From Candidatus Cloacimonetes bacterium HGW-Cloacimonetes-1 (GTDB lineage Bacteria; Cloacimonadota; Cloacimonadia; Cloacimonadales; Cloacimonadaceae), in contig PHBQ01000003.1 in NCBI GenBank assembly GCA_002841975.1, positions 1 through 58,067 of the forward strand: a DNA stretch of 58,067 nt, written 5' to 3'. The translations under genes were made by a program, and so were the position numbers. Under the pieces are notes generated by a model. That model was not told the DNA's origin. It made no database searches and was given only the letters and a program-made list of their open reading frames with translations. Below, piece by piece: positions 16,665 through 26,055 of the stretch (within the stretch, counting starts at the first letter, position 1; the number at the start of each line of letters is the position of its first letter).

Positions 16665-17400
16665 ACAGATACGTCTCAATAAATACTTAGCTGATAGTGG
16701 CTTAGGCTCACGCCGGAAAGTCGAGCAACTGATATTAGCCGGACGAATCACAATTAATGGTGAAGTATGCGTCGATCTCGCTATGCAAGTCGATTCCTCC
16801 CATGACCTTGTAGAATATGAAGGCGAGACCGTAAAACCCGATACTAAAATGCTTTACATAGCCTTCAATAAACCCCGTGGTTACATCGTTACCCAGCACG
16901 ATGAACACGATCGTAAAACTATATATAGCTTACTCCCGGACCTTGCCCAAAAGTGCAATTATGCGGGACGACTGGATAAAAACTCCGAAGGTCTCCTCCT
17001 GATTACTAACGATGGAGATTTGATAAACAAGCTTACGCACCCCAAAAGCAAGGTCGAGAAAGTCTATAAAGTAGATATCTCACCTCGGTTAAATGGTTAT
17101 CAATTGGAACAGTTACGCCGCGGTGTAGAGATCGATGGCGGCAAGACCTATCCCGCCGGAGTCTTTGTAAAAAAGGATGCGGACAACAAGATGACGCTCA
17201 AAATGGTAATCACCGAAGGTAAAAAACGCCAGATCCGGCTCATGATCGAAACCGTTGGTGCGAAGGTACATAACCTCAAACGCCTGCAATTCGGGCCGCT
17301 AAAGCTCGGTAAACTGGAGCCCGGAATGTGGCGTCCGCTCACTGTATATGAAGTGCGAGACCTCAAACGTGACAATGAAAAAGGAAAAATAAAGAAATGA
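16606..17400 (+). CDS. rluB: RluB/RsuA-family rRNA pseudouridine synthase
   Basis: 264 residues from ATG 16606, chosen because AGAGGAAG lies 6 bases upstream. The frame runs further up to 16552 and in-frame TTG codons exist downstream (16651). An S4 RNA-binding domain (IRLNKYLADSGLGSRRKVEQ, about 23-80) is followed by the catalytic domain with GRLDKNSEGLLLITNDGD, whose Asp is the nucleophile. KKRQIRLM and a conserved VHNLKRLQFGPLKLG follow. It is expected to modify 23S rRNA (U2605 in E. coli RluB), though RluB, RluF and RsuA cannot be separated securely here. It overlaps lptE by 59 bases and ychF by 4. Confidence 0.88.
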   Translation: MKSSETSSKPLSKTALKPGKQIRLNKYLADSGLGSRRKVEQLILAGRITINGEVCVDLAMQVDSSHDLVEYEGETVKPDTKMLYIAFNKPRGYIVTQHDEHDRKTIYSLLPDLAQKCNYAGRLDKNSEGLLLITNDGDLINKLTHPKSKVEKVYKVDISPRLNGYQLEQLRRGVEIDGGKTYPAGVFVKKDADNKMTLKMVITEGKKRQIRLMIETVGAKVHNLKRLQFGPLKLGKLEPGMWRPLTVYEVRDLKRDNEKGKIKK

Positions 17401-18473
17401 AGATCGGGATCATAGGACTACCAAAATCCGGTAAAACTACCATTTTTAATGCTCTGACAGGATCCGAGCATCCCACCGAAAAGTATATGCCGACTCATAG
17501 CGAAGCCTATCTCGGTATTGTTCCCGTCCTCGACGCCAGAATTACCAAACTCACGGAAATCTATAAACCCAAGAAAACCATCTATGCCAACATCGAATAT
17601 CATGATTATCCCGGAATCTTTTCCACGGAAGTGGATAATCCTGAAAACACTCTCTTTTCCGACATCAAATCGATGGAAGGTTTTGCGCTGGTGATTCGCA
17701 ATTTCCCGGATAGTGAGCTCGAAGAACTCTATGGCAACCAAAATCCGGAAACTCAGCTTTCCCGTTTTGAAGATGAGATGATTATTAACGATTTGATTGT
17801 TTCCGAGCGCAGAATCGAAAAAATCGAGCTGGGATACAAACGCGGCATACGCACTGCAACCGTTCAAAACGAAGAACGCGTTTTAAGGGCCATTTGCGCC
17901 CATTTACAAGACAACAGACCCATCCGAGACATGACACTGCTGCCCGAGGAAGAAAAGGCCGTCAGAGGCTTCCAATTCTTCTCTCAAAAACCAATGCTGA
18001 TTTTGATCAATGTCTCCGAAGATAATTATAACTCTCAGAATGATTTAAAGGATCGTCTGGCCCAGCGTGGCTACATCTGTGAAGTCATCGCTGCCCGTTT
18101 TGAGGACGAATTGTCCAAATTGGACGATGAGGAAGCCGCAATGTTCATGGAAGACATGGGAATTTCCGAATCGATCAAAAACCGTTTGTCTCACCTTTGC
18201 TATTTGTTGATGGGTTACCTCAGTTTCTTCACCGTCGGCGAAGATGAGGTTCGTGCCTGGACAATTACCAAAGGTGACAATGCTGTGACGGCTGCCGGTA
18301 AGATTCACTCCGATCTGGCACGTGGCTTTATCCGGGCCGAATGTTTCAAATATGACGATCTCATCCTTCATGGTTCCGAAAAGGTTCTGAAAGAAAAGGG
18401 GCTTTTCAAACTGGAAGGTAAAGAATATCTCGTGAAAGACGGTGATATTATTTCGATTCGTTTTAACGTATAG
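17397..18473 (+). CDS. ychF: YchF/Obg-family ribosome-binding ATPase
   Basis: 358 residues, close to the usual 363. The P-loop is GLPKSGKTTIFNALTG (7-22), the G3-like site is DYPGIF, and the G4 position reads N205-V-S-E208. That is the NxxE variant which makes YchF prefer ATP over GTP. The C-terminal TGS domain (about 275-355) includes FFTVGEDEVRAWTI, AAGKIHSDLARGFIRAE and YLVKDGDIISIRFNV. It binds the ribosome and acts in stress and translation control. The start codon overlaps the rluB stop (ATGA), so translation is probably coupled. ftsK follows after 6 bases. Confidence 0.95.
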   Translation: MKIGIIGLPKSGKTTIFNALTGSEHPTEKYMPTHSEAYLGIVPVLDARITKLTEIYKPKKTIYANIEYHDYPGIFSTEVDNPENTLFSDIKSMEGFALVIRNFPDSELEELYGNQNPETQLSRFEDEMIINDLIVSERRIEKIELGYKRGIRTATVQNEERVLRAICAHLQDNRPIRDMTLLPEEEKAVRGFQFFSQKPMLILINVSEDNYNSQNDLKDRLAQRGYICEVIAARFEDELSKLDDEEAAMFMEDMGISESIKNRLSHLCYLLMGYLSFFTVGEDEVRAWTITKGDNAVTAAGKIHSDLARGFIRAECFKYDDLILHGSEKVLKEKGLFKLEGKEYLVKDGDIISIRFNV

Positions 18474-18479
18474 GATTTT

Positions 18480-20762
18480 ATGGCAAAGAGCATCAAAACC
18501 CAAAAGCCCATTCGCAAGAAGAAAAGCACATCCTCCAAAAGTATGAGTTTGTGGCAAAAACGCCTAATCTTTGGTGCCATTGCCATCATGGGTCTCTTGA
18601 TCTTCCTTTCTCTGATCCCCGGCGAGGCTTCGATCACAGAGGATATTGCCAATTTGAATGGCAATTATTCCCAGTTTTTTACAGCCCCGGAGAGCTTTCA
18701 TAATCCGATCGGGAGATTTGGGGTCGTTATCAGCTACCCTCTGATTCGTCTTTTTGGGTACATCTTTTCAGTGTTGTGTAGCATTATCATCCTGCTTTTT
18801 TCTTTCTTTTACTTCATCGATCCTGAAAAAGAGCGCATCCGCATCAAAGGCTACCTCTTTATCGTCGTCCTCTTCATCTTTCAGGCTTTACTGTCCTCCG
18901 GCAAGGTTATAGGAGGTGATTCTATATTGCCACGAGCGCTGTGGTACGCCTTGCAAGCAGTATTTAGCTCCTTGGGTGCCAAGATTATCTTGATCGGTGC
19001 AATGGTTTTATTGGGACTGATCATCGTCGAAGTGGACCAAATCAAGCGCTGGTTTGCCATCCTGTGGGAAGATATTCAGCGCTGGAAAGAGGATCATGAG
19101 GACGAGAATGCCAAACCTTCGATCAGCTCCTCAAAAGCTGCAATCCCAGAACTCAAAATTACGGTGGATAAGACCGCGGATCCCAATCCTTCGATCAATG
19201 ATCACGTCACGCTGAACAAGACTCCTGTATTTCCTCCTCCGATGCCGGATGATAAAAAACCGCAGAAAGCAGAATTGAAAGCCAAACCCAAGCGGGATGA
19301 CGACGATGATGATGACCGCGTCTATGAAATGCCCTCGATCAGTGATTTTTTGGAAAGTCCCGTCAAACTATCGGACAAAGAGCGCAAAGACATCGAAGCC
19401 CAGATCCTGGTCACCAGCAAAATCTTGAAAGACAAGCTGGCAGAATTTGGCATTGAAGCCGAAGTGATCAACGTCAATATCGGCCCCATCATCACCCAGT
19501 ACGAATTGAAGCCCGCCGCCGGCGTCAAAGTAAGCAAATTTCCTGCCCTCGCAGACGACCTGGCCCTCGCCATCAAAGCCAAGTCGATCCGGGTCCAGGC
19601 TCCGATCCCAGGACGTGGCTTGATCGGTATCGAGATCCCCAATTTTGCCCGCGACATGATTTACCTCCGCGATATTCTGCTCTCTGAAGAAATGAGAAAT
19701 ACCAGTTCCAAGCTCGTCTTTGGACTGGGTAAAGATATTTCCGGAAAACCCGTCGTGACCGATCTGGCCAAGATGCCGCATCTCTTGATCGCCGGTGCCA
19801 CCGGTTCCGGAAAAAGCGTATGCATCAATACCATCATCATGAGCCTGATCATGCGGACTACTCCGGACGATCTGCGCCTCGTCATGATCGATCCCAAAAA
19901 GGTGGAGCTGGCAGGCTACAACGATCTGCCGCACTTGATCGGCAATGTTGTGACAGATCCGGATGGAGCTCTGGAAACCATGTATTGGGCTGTCAAAGAA
20001 ATGGAAAAGCGGTATGAACTGCTGCAGGAAGAAAAGGTTCGCGATATCAATGGCTACAACGAAAAAGCCAGAGAAGAAAAGGCTTATGATCCTCTCCCCT
20101 TTATCGTGATCATCATCGATGAATTTGCGGATCTGATCATGACCTCCGGCAAAGATATCGAGCTGCCGATTACGCGGCTGGCCCAGATGGCACGTGCCGT
20201 CGGGATCCATCTCATCCTTGCCACGCAAAGACCTTCCATCAAAGTTATCACCGGTATTATCAAGGCTAACTTCCCTGCTCGTATCGCCTTCCAGGTATCT
20301 TCCCGGGTAGATTCCCGTGTGATCTTGGATATGATCGGTGCAGAGCGGCTCCTGGGCCAGGGTGATATGCTGTTTATACCTCCCGGAAAAGCATTGCCGG
20401 AACGCATCCACGGCACCTATGTCTCGGATCACGAGATCGCCCGCACCTGTGATTTCCTACGCATGCAGCCCAAACCTAAAAACGATTTTACGATCTCTGT
20501 CCCGGATAAAAACGAGATGGGCGCCTTTGATTATGATGACGAGCTCTTCCCCGAAGCTGCCCGTATCATAGTAACCTCCAATACTGCCTCGGTATCGATG
20601 TTACAACGTCACTTCAAGATCGGTTACGCCCGTGCCGGCCGCCTGGTGGATATGCTGGAACGTGCCCATATTGTGGGCCCGCATCTGGGCAGTAAATCCC
20701 GCGATGTCCTTGCAACGATGCAAGACTTGATCCGAATGGGGCTCAGCCATGAAGAGTATTAA
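18480..20762 (+). CDS. ftsK: DNA translocase FtsK/SpoIIIE
   Basis: 760 residues. The N-terminal 200 hold about four membrane helices. A charged linker (about 205-285, with a DDDDDD run) joins them to the motor. The alpha and beta domains carry Walker A GATGSGKS at 439-446 and Walker B IIIDEFADL at about 544-552, followed by RLAQMARAVGIHLILATQRP. The last 70 residues form the gamma winged helix (VSMLQRHFKIGYARAGRLVDMLE), which reads polar DNA sequences. It pumps chromosome dimers through the septum and activates XerCD. The linker is short, as in SpoIIIE-sized members. The 3' end overlaps lolA by 14 bases. Confidence 0.97.
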   Translation: MAKSIKTQKPIRKKKSTSSKSMSLWQKRLIFGAIAIMGLLIFLSLIPGEASITEDIANLNGNYSQFFTAPESFHNPIGRFGVVISYPLIRLFGYIFSVLCSIIILLFSFFYFIDPEKERIRIKGYLFIVVLFIFQALLSSGKVIGGDSILPRALWYALQAVFSSLGAKIILIGAMVLLGLIIVEVDQIKRWFAILWEDIQRWKEDHEDENAKPSISSSKAAIPELKITVDKTADPNPSINDHVTLNKTPVFPPPMPDDKKPQKAELKAKPKRDDDDDDDRVYEMPSISDFLESPVKLSDKERKDIEAQILVTSKILKDKLAEFGIEAEVINVNIGPIITQYELKPAAGVKVSKFPALADDLALAIKAKSIRVQAPIPGRGLIGIEIPNFARDMIYLRDILLSEEMRNTSSKLVFGLGKDISGKPVVTDLAKMPHLLIAGATGSGKSVCINTIIMSLIMRTTPDDLRLVMIDPKKVELAGYNDLPHLIGNVVTDPDGALETMYWAVKEMEKRYELLQEEKVRDINGYNEKAREEKAYDPLPFIVIIIDEFADLIMTSGKDIELPITRLAQMARAVGIHLILATQRPSIKVITGIIKANFPARIAFQVSSRVDSRVILDMIGAERLLGQGDMLFIPPGKALPERIHGTYVSDHEIARTCDFLRMQPKPKNDFTISVPDKNEMGAFDYDDELFPEAARIIVTSNTASVSMLQRHFKIGYARAGRLVDMLERAHIVGPHLGSKSRDVLATMQDLIRMGLSHEEY

Positions 20763-21366
20763 ACTGCTATGTCTCCTGTGGCTGGCAATCGTTCCCATCT
20801 TTGCTACCACTCCAGAAGCACTTTATGACAAGATTAACAGTTCCTATAATGCGCTTTCCACGTGGCAAGCCTCGCTGAGCCAAACCAATCAATATGCCCA
20901 GATCGATCGCAGTACGACATTCACCGGCAAGATATACTTTCAGCCAGGACGATTGGCAATCCGCTTTGAAAAGCCTTACAAACAGTATATGACAGTCGAC
21001 AGAGGGATAGTAACTCTGTTTGATTCACAGTCCAATACAGCGATCAAATCCCGGATTCAGCCGGATTTTGACAAGCTCAATCCCGTGGAAATCCTGCGCT
21101 ATTACTGGAAGCTTTCCACAGTCCGGATCACGAGTGAAAAGGATGGCCAGATATCCGTAACGCTAACTCCCAAAAAGGACAAGCTAATTGCCTCCCTCTC
21201 CGCAACGATAAACCTCAAGAGCGGATTCGTGCAACAGCTCTCCTATATCGACATCAGCAAGAATTCGGTAAAATACGAGTTTAGCAATATCAAAGCAAAT
21301 TCCCCCATTCCCGCCTCGGTATGGCAATTAGATATACCCAAAAACGCCCAGATTATCGAACAATAG
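20749..21366 (+). CDS. lolA: Outer-membrane lipoprotein carrier LolA
   Basis: 205 residues with a signal peptide (about 1-20, IVPIFATTPEAL). The mature part shows LYDKINSSYNALSTWQASLSQ, then FTGKIYFQPGRLAIRFEKPYKQYMTVDRG and the strand AIKSRIQPDF, as in the LolA half-barrel. LolA ferries lipoproteins from the LolCDE transporter across the periplasm. LolB is absent here, as in most non-proteobacteria. The gene starts inside the end of ftsK (14-base overlap). It fits functionally with lptE at the head of the same run, since LptE itself is a lipoprotein cargo. Confidence 0.88.
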   Translation: MKSIKLLCLLWLAIVPIFATTPEALYDKINSSYNALSTWQASLSQTNQYAQIDRSTTFTGKIYFQPGRLAIRFEKPYKQYMTVDRGIVTLFDSQSNTAIKSRIQPDFDKLNPVEILRYYWKLSTVRITSEKDGQISVTLTPKKDKLIASLSATINLKSGFVQQLSYIDISKNSVKYEFSNIKANSPIPASVWQLDIPKNAQIIEQ

Positions 21367-21381
21367 CAAAGGAGATCGCAG

Positions 21382-22437
21382 ATGATAGCTCTCATTATGG
21401 CCGGTGGTAGTGGCACCCGTTTTTGGCCCCAGAGCCGCAAAAACATGCCCAAACAGTTTTTACGCATTGTGGGTAACAAATCCATGATTCAGCTCACCGT
21501 TGACCGCTTACTCCCGATGATCCCGATCCGGGACATCTATATTGTAACCGCCGCCAATCAGGTCGATCTGGTCAAAGAGCATTTGGTGGATCTACCCCCG
21601 GAAAACATCATCATCGAGCCCTTTGGCATGAATACTGCCCCCTGCATCGCCCTCAGTATTGCCTATCTCAAACGACGCTACAGCGACGACACCAGTCTCG
21701 TGGTACTGCCGGCAGATCACGTAATCCGTGATACCGCTGCCTTTGTACAAAGCCTCAACGATGCTGAACTCCCTGCCTCGACAGGTCATCTGGTAACGTT
21801 TGGGATCATTCCGGACTATCCTGCCACAGGTTACGGCTACATCGAAGCCGGTGCAGAGCTCTCCCCCGGGATCAATAGCGTGACCCGCTTCAAAGAAAAG
21901 CCGGATCTGGAGACCGCCCAAAGCTTCATCGCCCAAGGCAATTTCTTGTGGAACAGCGGTATGTTTTACTGGAAGCTCGGCTCGATCTGGAAAGCTTTTA
22001 CAGACTATCTACCACAGGTCATCACCCTCTTGGATGAGATCACTTTGGTATGGAATACCTCCGGCATCAACACTCCGATCGATGATATTTATGCCAAAAT
22101 GCCCAAAACTCCGATTGATATCGGCATCATGGAGCCTGCCGCCAAACGTGCGGTGCTGCCCGTCAAGATCGGCTGGAGTGACGTAGGATCCTGGAAAGCC
22201 CTCGCCGAGCTCAGTCCCACAGACGCAGATGGCAATAGTTCCTCTATGTTTGGAACATGCCTTGCATCAAAGGGTAACTTTGTAAATACCCGCAAGTTTA
22301 CTGCCCTGATTGGTGTGGATAATCTATGTGTGATCGAAACCGCAGATGCTATCTTGATCACCTCCAAAGACCGTGCCGAAGACGTGAAAAAGGTCGTAGA
22401 TCATCTCACTGCAAAAGAACTGCGGGAATTGTTGTAG
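21382..22437 (+). CDS. manC: Mannose-1-phosphate guanylyltransferase
   Basis: 351 residues, the short form without a fused phosphomannose isomerase domain. The nucleotide-binding signature MAGGSGTRFWPQSRKNMPKQF is at 6-26. VVLPADHVI (Mg-binding Asp) and RFKEKP (mannose-1-P site) follow. VGWSDVGS-like IGWSDVGSW lies near 270. It makes GDP-mannose for LPS or exopolysaccharide, which fits the polysaccharide cluster at 45-57 kb. AAAGGAG lies 9 bases before ATG, 15 bases after lolA. It is the last gene of the packed run, and I see no hairpin with a T-tract after it. Confidence 0.93.
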   Translation: MIALIMAGGSGTRFWPQSRKNMPKQFLRIVGNKSMIQLTVDRLLPMIPIRDIYIVTAANQVDLVKEHLVDLPPENIIIEPFGMNTAPCIALSIAYLKRRYSDDTSLVVLPADHVIRDTAAFVQSLNDAELPASTGHLVTFGIIPDYPATGYGYIEAGAELSPGINSVTRFKEKPDLETAQSFIAQGNFLWNSGMFYWKLGSIWKAFTDYLPQVITLLDEITLVWNTSGINTPIDDIYAKMPKTPIDIGIMEPAAKRAVLPVKIGWSDVGSWKALAELSPTDADGNSSSMFGTCLASKGNFVNTRKFTALIGVDNLCVIETADAILITSKDRAEDVKKVVDHLTAKELRELL

Positions 22438-22494
22438 CTTTCTTTATTGATTGAACACATTATTTTAGTCACCTAAAACACCAAAGGAGTAAAG

Positions 22495-23022
22495 ATGCCC
22501 CCCAAAAAGATCATAATAGTGCTCACAGTACTACTGTCTATCATTGGACTGCTTATTGCTGTGGATAACGATAATGCCATGAAAACCCTCACCGGCAAAC
22601 TGAAATACGAAAAAGCAAACCTGTTTTTACAAACTGATTCTGCTTCCTACCGGCTCTTACTGGCACCCAAAGCCGCCCTCGACACCCTGGGAATAGCTAT
22701 TTTGGCGGATTCCACAGCCACTGTAATGGGAAAACTCAATGGCAATATCCTGATTGCCCAAACTATCCGTCTCGGAGCCAAAGATTATACGCTGCGTGAC
22801 GCCGAAATGAACCCCTTGTGGAGCCAACTTTCCACTTATAGCGTAGTTCCCAAGACTTGCATCGGATGCCGCCTATGCGTATCAAATTGCCCTCTGGGTG
22901 CCATCACTATGGTCAAGGCTAAAGCCATCATCGATCAAACTAAATGCGTGGAATGCGGAATCTGTACGGACGGCATCAATACTTACAAGGGTTGCCCGGT
23001 TAAAGCCATCAACAAAAAATAG
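22495..23022 (+). CDS. Membrane-anchored 2[4Fe-4S] ferredoxin-like protein
   Basis: 175 residues. Residues 5-22 form a membrane anchor or signal. A middle domain (25-100) of beta character resembles an OB-like fold (TLTGKLKYEKANLFLQTD, VMGKLNGNILIAQ). The C-terminus has two cluster motifs, C122-x2-C125-x2-C128-x3-C132-P and C151-x2-C154-x2-C157-x9-C167-P. The second has a six-residue insertion relative to the classic CxxCxxCxxxCP. An electron-transfer or cluster-sensing role at the membrane is likely. The partner is unknown. AAAGGAG lies 8 bases before the ATG. It stands between manC and the M16 protease gene and is not tightly coupled to either. Confidence 0.8.
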   Translation: MPPKKIIIVLTVLLSIIGLLIAVDNDNAMKTLTGKLKYEKANLFLQTDSASYRLLLAPKAALDTLGIAILADSTATVMGKLNGNILIAQTIRLGAKDYTLRDAEMNPLWSQLSTYSVVPKTCIGCRLCVSNCPLGAITMVKAKAIIDQTKCVECGICTDGINTYKGCPVKAINKK

Positions 23023-23051
23023 CCTTTCCAGCAAATTCAGAGTTTTGTTTT

Positions 23052-23096
23052 ATTGGCTCCTCATATCCTGAGCCAATATGTAAGCTTCGGGCTTAC
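23052..23096 (+). promoter_or_regulatory. Two consecutive hairpins in the Fe-S / M16 intergenic
   Basis: Hairpin 1 is ATTGGCTC...GAGCCAAT (23052-23077, 10-base loop). Hairpin 2 is GTAAGC-TTCGG-GCTTAC (23080-23096). Neither has a T-tract after it. They lie 34-78 bases before the M16 ATG, so they may be a 5'-leader structure or a processing/RNA-stability element. Confidence 0.4.
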
Positions 23097-23129
23097 TCAT
23101 ATAGATATCTTAGATAAACGGAGAAAAGA

Positions 23130-25946
23130 ATGATGTTATTACGCAAAAATGCACTCATCATGATCGCCATTTTAATGGTGTCTTGGGCTCTTTGGGGGCA
23201 AGCAGATATTATGCAACAGCCCCTTCCTACTGATCCGTCCCTTGTGACCGGACAGTTTGCCAATGGTTTAAAATATATCATCAAAGTCAATAACAAGCCG
23301 GAAAAGCGTGTTGCCTTTCGCCTTATGGTGGATGCCGGTTCAGTATTGGAAGATGATGATCAACAAGGTTTAGCACATTTTACGGAGCATATGGCATTTA
23401 ATGGTACCCAAAACATGAGCCGGGAAGAATTGATCAAATATCTCAATTCGATCGGTATGGGTTTTGCCGGCGGCCTCAATGCTTTTACCAGCTTTGATCA
23501 GACAGTTTACAATCTCAGTGCTCCCACCGATAACCAGGAATCACTGCGGAAAGCCTTCACTATTCTGTCCGACTGGGCATATCAGGTGTCTTTAAGGGAC
23601 AAGGAATTGGAATCCGAACGCGGAATCATCATTGAAGAATGGCGGCGCGGACAGGGTGCCGAAGAACGCATCAGGGACAAAACTAACAAAGTGATCTTCG
23701 CCGGTTCGCGTTATGCGGATCGCAATCCGATCGGCAAATATGATGTTCTCAGTACCTTTACACCCGATAAAATTAAACGTTTTTACACAGACTGGTATCG
23801 CCCGGACCTCCAGACGGTGCTGATCGTGGGTGATGTGGATCCCAGCCAAATGATCGCCATGCTCAAAGAGTTTTTTGAGCCTATCCCCAAACGCGATAAC
23901 CCTCGTGAAAGAGTGATTTATCCAGTGCCCAGCCACGTGGAACCACGCACTGTAATTGCAACCGATAAAGAAGCCTCAAACACCTCGATCCAGATCTCCT
24001 GGAAACATGATCCCACACCCCAAAAGAATCTGATCGGATACAGGAACAGCCTGTGCACTGATCTCTTTCAAGATATGCTGGGAAACCGTTTGGAAGAGCT
24101 ATCCAAGCAAAGCGATCCCCCTTTTTCCTATGCCTACAATTACAGCTACCCCATGACCAAAAGCAAGGAACTCTATTTAATGGCAGCTTATATGCCAGAG
24201 GCAAAGATCAAGGTAGCTCTCACCGCGTTGGTAACAGAAGCAGAGCGTGCCAAACTTCACGGGTTTACCGCCGGTGAACTGGCCAGATCAAAGCAAAACA
24301 TCCTGCGTCGCGCCGAGACTGCCATGACCGAAAAGGATAACCAACTCTCTGAATCCCTGATCTGGAGATATGTCAGTCAGATTATGAACGATGGCGCAAT
24401 GATGAGCCCCGAACAAAACTACCAGATCATGGGCGCACTGTTTGATACTATCAGTCTGGACGATGTAAATGCCGTGACCCAACAACTGGTCACAGACCAA
24501 AACATGGTGCTCAGCGTCAGTGGTCCGGAAAAAGAGGGATTTGTTTACCCCACCGAGTCTGAACTGCTGGCAGTAGTAAAAAGCATTGATTCATCCAATA
24601 TTACTCCCTACGATGACAAAATAGTCAGCGAACCGTTCCTCAGTGCTATCCCCAAACCCGGAAAAATCAAGAAAACCAAAGTATACAAAGCCAGCGGTAT
24701 CAAATCCTGGAAGCTTTCCAACGGGATCACAGTTTATCTGAAGAATACAGACTTCAAGAAAGATGAAGTGTATTTTAGTGCCAGCAGCAGTGGCGGATTC
24801 TCTCTCTATCCCCCCACTGATGTTCTTGCTGCCAAAGAAGCCGGATCCATCATAGCCGATGCCGGATTTGGAGATTTTGATAATACCACGATCGAAAAAA
24901 TGCTCGCCGGCCAAGTGGTGCGAGTCAATCCCAATATTGGTGTATATTCCGAGGACCTGCAAGGTATGTTTTCCCCCAAGAATATGGAAACGGCCTTTCA
25001 AATGATCTACCAATATGCCAAAGCTCCCCGTTTCAGTAAGGACAGTTTTGATTCGTATGTAACCAGACAAAAAGCCTTTTTGGAAAACAAGCAAAACTCT
25101 CCCGATCAAGTATTCATCGATTCTTTAGTGGTATTTATCTACGACAATAATCCCTATTTCGCACCGGAAACTACCAAAACTTGGGATCAAGTATCTTTGG
25201 ATCGGGTCATGGAGATCTACCAAGAACGCTACAGCAATTTTGGAGATTTTAACTTCTTTTTCGTTGGCAACTTTGACGAGCAGGAATTGAAAAAGATGTG
25301 CCTCACCTATCTCGCCAATTTACCTGCCAAAAAAAGCAAAGAAAGCGCTCAAGATATAGGTTTTGAAACCATCAAAGGCAAGCATGAGCGTACTTTTAAC
25401 CTGGGCAAGGATCCCAAATCCATGGTCTATTTTGTGATTGGCGGAGACATGAAGTACTCCAACCGTGAAGTTGAAGACTTAGACGCTTTCTGTATGCTGC
25501 TCAATGAACGGCTGCGGGAAAAGATCCGGGAAGAGATGAGTGGAGTTTACAATATCTACGCTTCACCCAATACTGCAAATTTTCCACGGGAAGAATATGC
25601 TATCATGATCATGATGGAGTGTTCCCCGGAACGCAGTGCAGAACTGACAGCTGCGGTGGTCGCTATTTTGGATTCCACAAAGACCGGAACCGTCTCCGAG
25701 GAAGAAGCCAGTTTTGTGCGTACCACTATGCTCAAAAACCTCGATCAATCTATCATCACAAACCGCTTCTGGCTCAATAATATTTCCCAAAACGTTGCTA
25801 AGGAACTGCCCATTGACGATTTTTTGAATTACCAATCCTGGTACCAAAATATCAGCACAGAGAGCCTGGCTAAGACTGCGGCAAAATATCTGAACCACAA
25901 CACAAACTTGATCCAGGTTACCAAATTACCGATCCCATCCCAATAG
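23130..25946 (+). CDS. M16-family zinc metallopeptidase (PqqL-like, two-half)
   Basis: 938 residues with a signal peptide or anchor (about 1-25, IAILMVSWALWGQA). The inverted zinc motif of M16 is intact in the first half: H83-F-T-E86-H87 with the third ligand at E163 (ELESERGIIIEE). The second half (about 500-930) repeats the fold without the motif and carries the R/Y-type substrate-closing region, as in pitrilysin-like clamshell proteases. The location is expected to be periplasmic, degrading unfolded or signal peptides. GGAGAAAAGA precedes tandem ATGs at 23130 and 23133. A terminator-like hairpin follows, and then the ECF sigma gene. Confidence 0.92.
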   Translation: MMLLRKNALIMIAILMVSWALWGQADIMQQPLPTDPSLVTGQFANGLKYIIKVNNKPEKRVAFRLMVDAGSVLEDDDQQGLAHFTEHMAFNGTQNMSREELIKYLNSIGMGFAGGLNAFTSFDQTVYNLSAPTDNQESLRKAFTILSDWAYQVSLRDKELESERGIIIEEWRRGQGAEERIRDKTNKVIFAGSRYADRNPIGKYDVLSTFTPDKIKRFYTDWYRPDLQTVLIVGDVDPSQMIAMLKEFFEPIPKRDNPRERVIYPVPSHVEPRTVIATDKEASNTSIQISWKHDPTPQKNLIGYRNSLCTDLFQDMLGNRLEELSKQSDPPFSYAYNYSYPMTKSKELYLMAAYMPEAKIKVALTALVTEAERAKLHGFTAGELARSKQNILRRAETAMTEKDNQLSESLIWRYVSQIMNDGAMMSPEQNYQIMGALFDTISLDDVNAVTQQLVTDQNMVLSVSGPEKEGFVYPTESELLAVVKSIDSSNITPYDDKIVSEPFLSAIPKPGKIKKTKVYKASGIKSWKLSNGITVYLKNTDFKKDEVYFSASSSGGFSLYPPTDVLAAKEAGSIIADAGFGDFDNTTIEKMLAGQVVRVNPNIGVYSEDLQGMFSPKNMETAFQMIYQYAKAPRFSKDSFDSYVTRQKAFLENKQNSPDQVFIDSLVVFIYDNNPYFAPETTKTWDQVSLDRVMEIYQERYSNFGDFNFFFVGNFDEQELKKMCLTYLANLPAKKSKESAQDIGFETIKGKHERTFNLGKDPKSMVYFVIGGDMKYSNREVEDLDAFCMLLNERLREKIREEMSGVYNIYASPNTANFPREEYAIMIMMECSPERSAELTAAVVAILDSTKTGTVSEEEASFVRTTMLKNLDQSIITNRFWLNNISQNVAKELPIDDFLNYQSWYQNISTESLAKTAAKYLNHNTNLIQVTKLPIPSQ

Positions 25947-25961
25947 GTAACTATATGATAT

Positions 25962-26037
25962 TCAGGACTTCGCTGCTCTCCCGGCCGGAATCAAGATCCG
26001 TCCGCCCCCCGGAAGGCACTGAAGTCCTGATTTTTTT
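25962..26037 (+). terminator. Long-loop terminator or attenuator before the sigma gene
   Basis: A 10-base perfect stem TCAGGACTTC / GAAGTCCTGA (25962-25971, 26021-26030) is followed by seven T residues. The 49-base loop is GC-rich, with CCGGCCGG and CCCCCCGG able to pair inside. It begins 16 bases after the M16 stop and ends 18 bases before the sigma ATG, leaving no room for a promoter after it. It either ends the M16 transcript with read-through or works as an attenuator in the sigma operon leader. Confidence 0.7.
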
Positions 26038-26055
26038 AATCTACATGAGGAAGCT

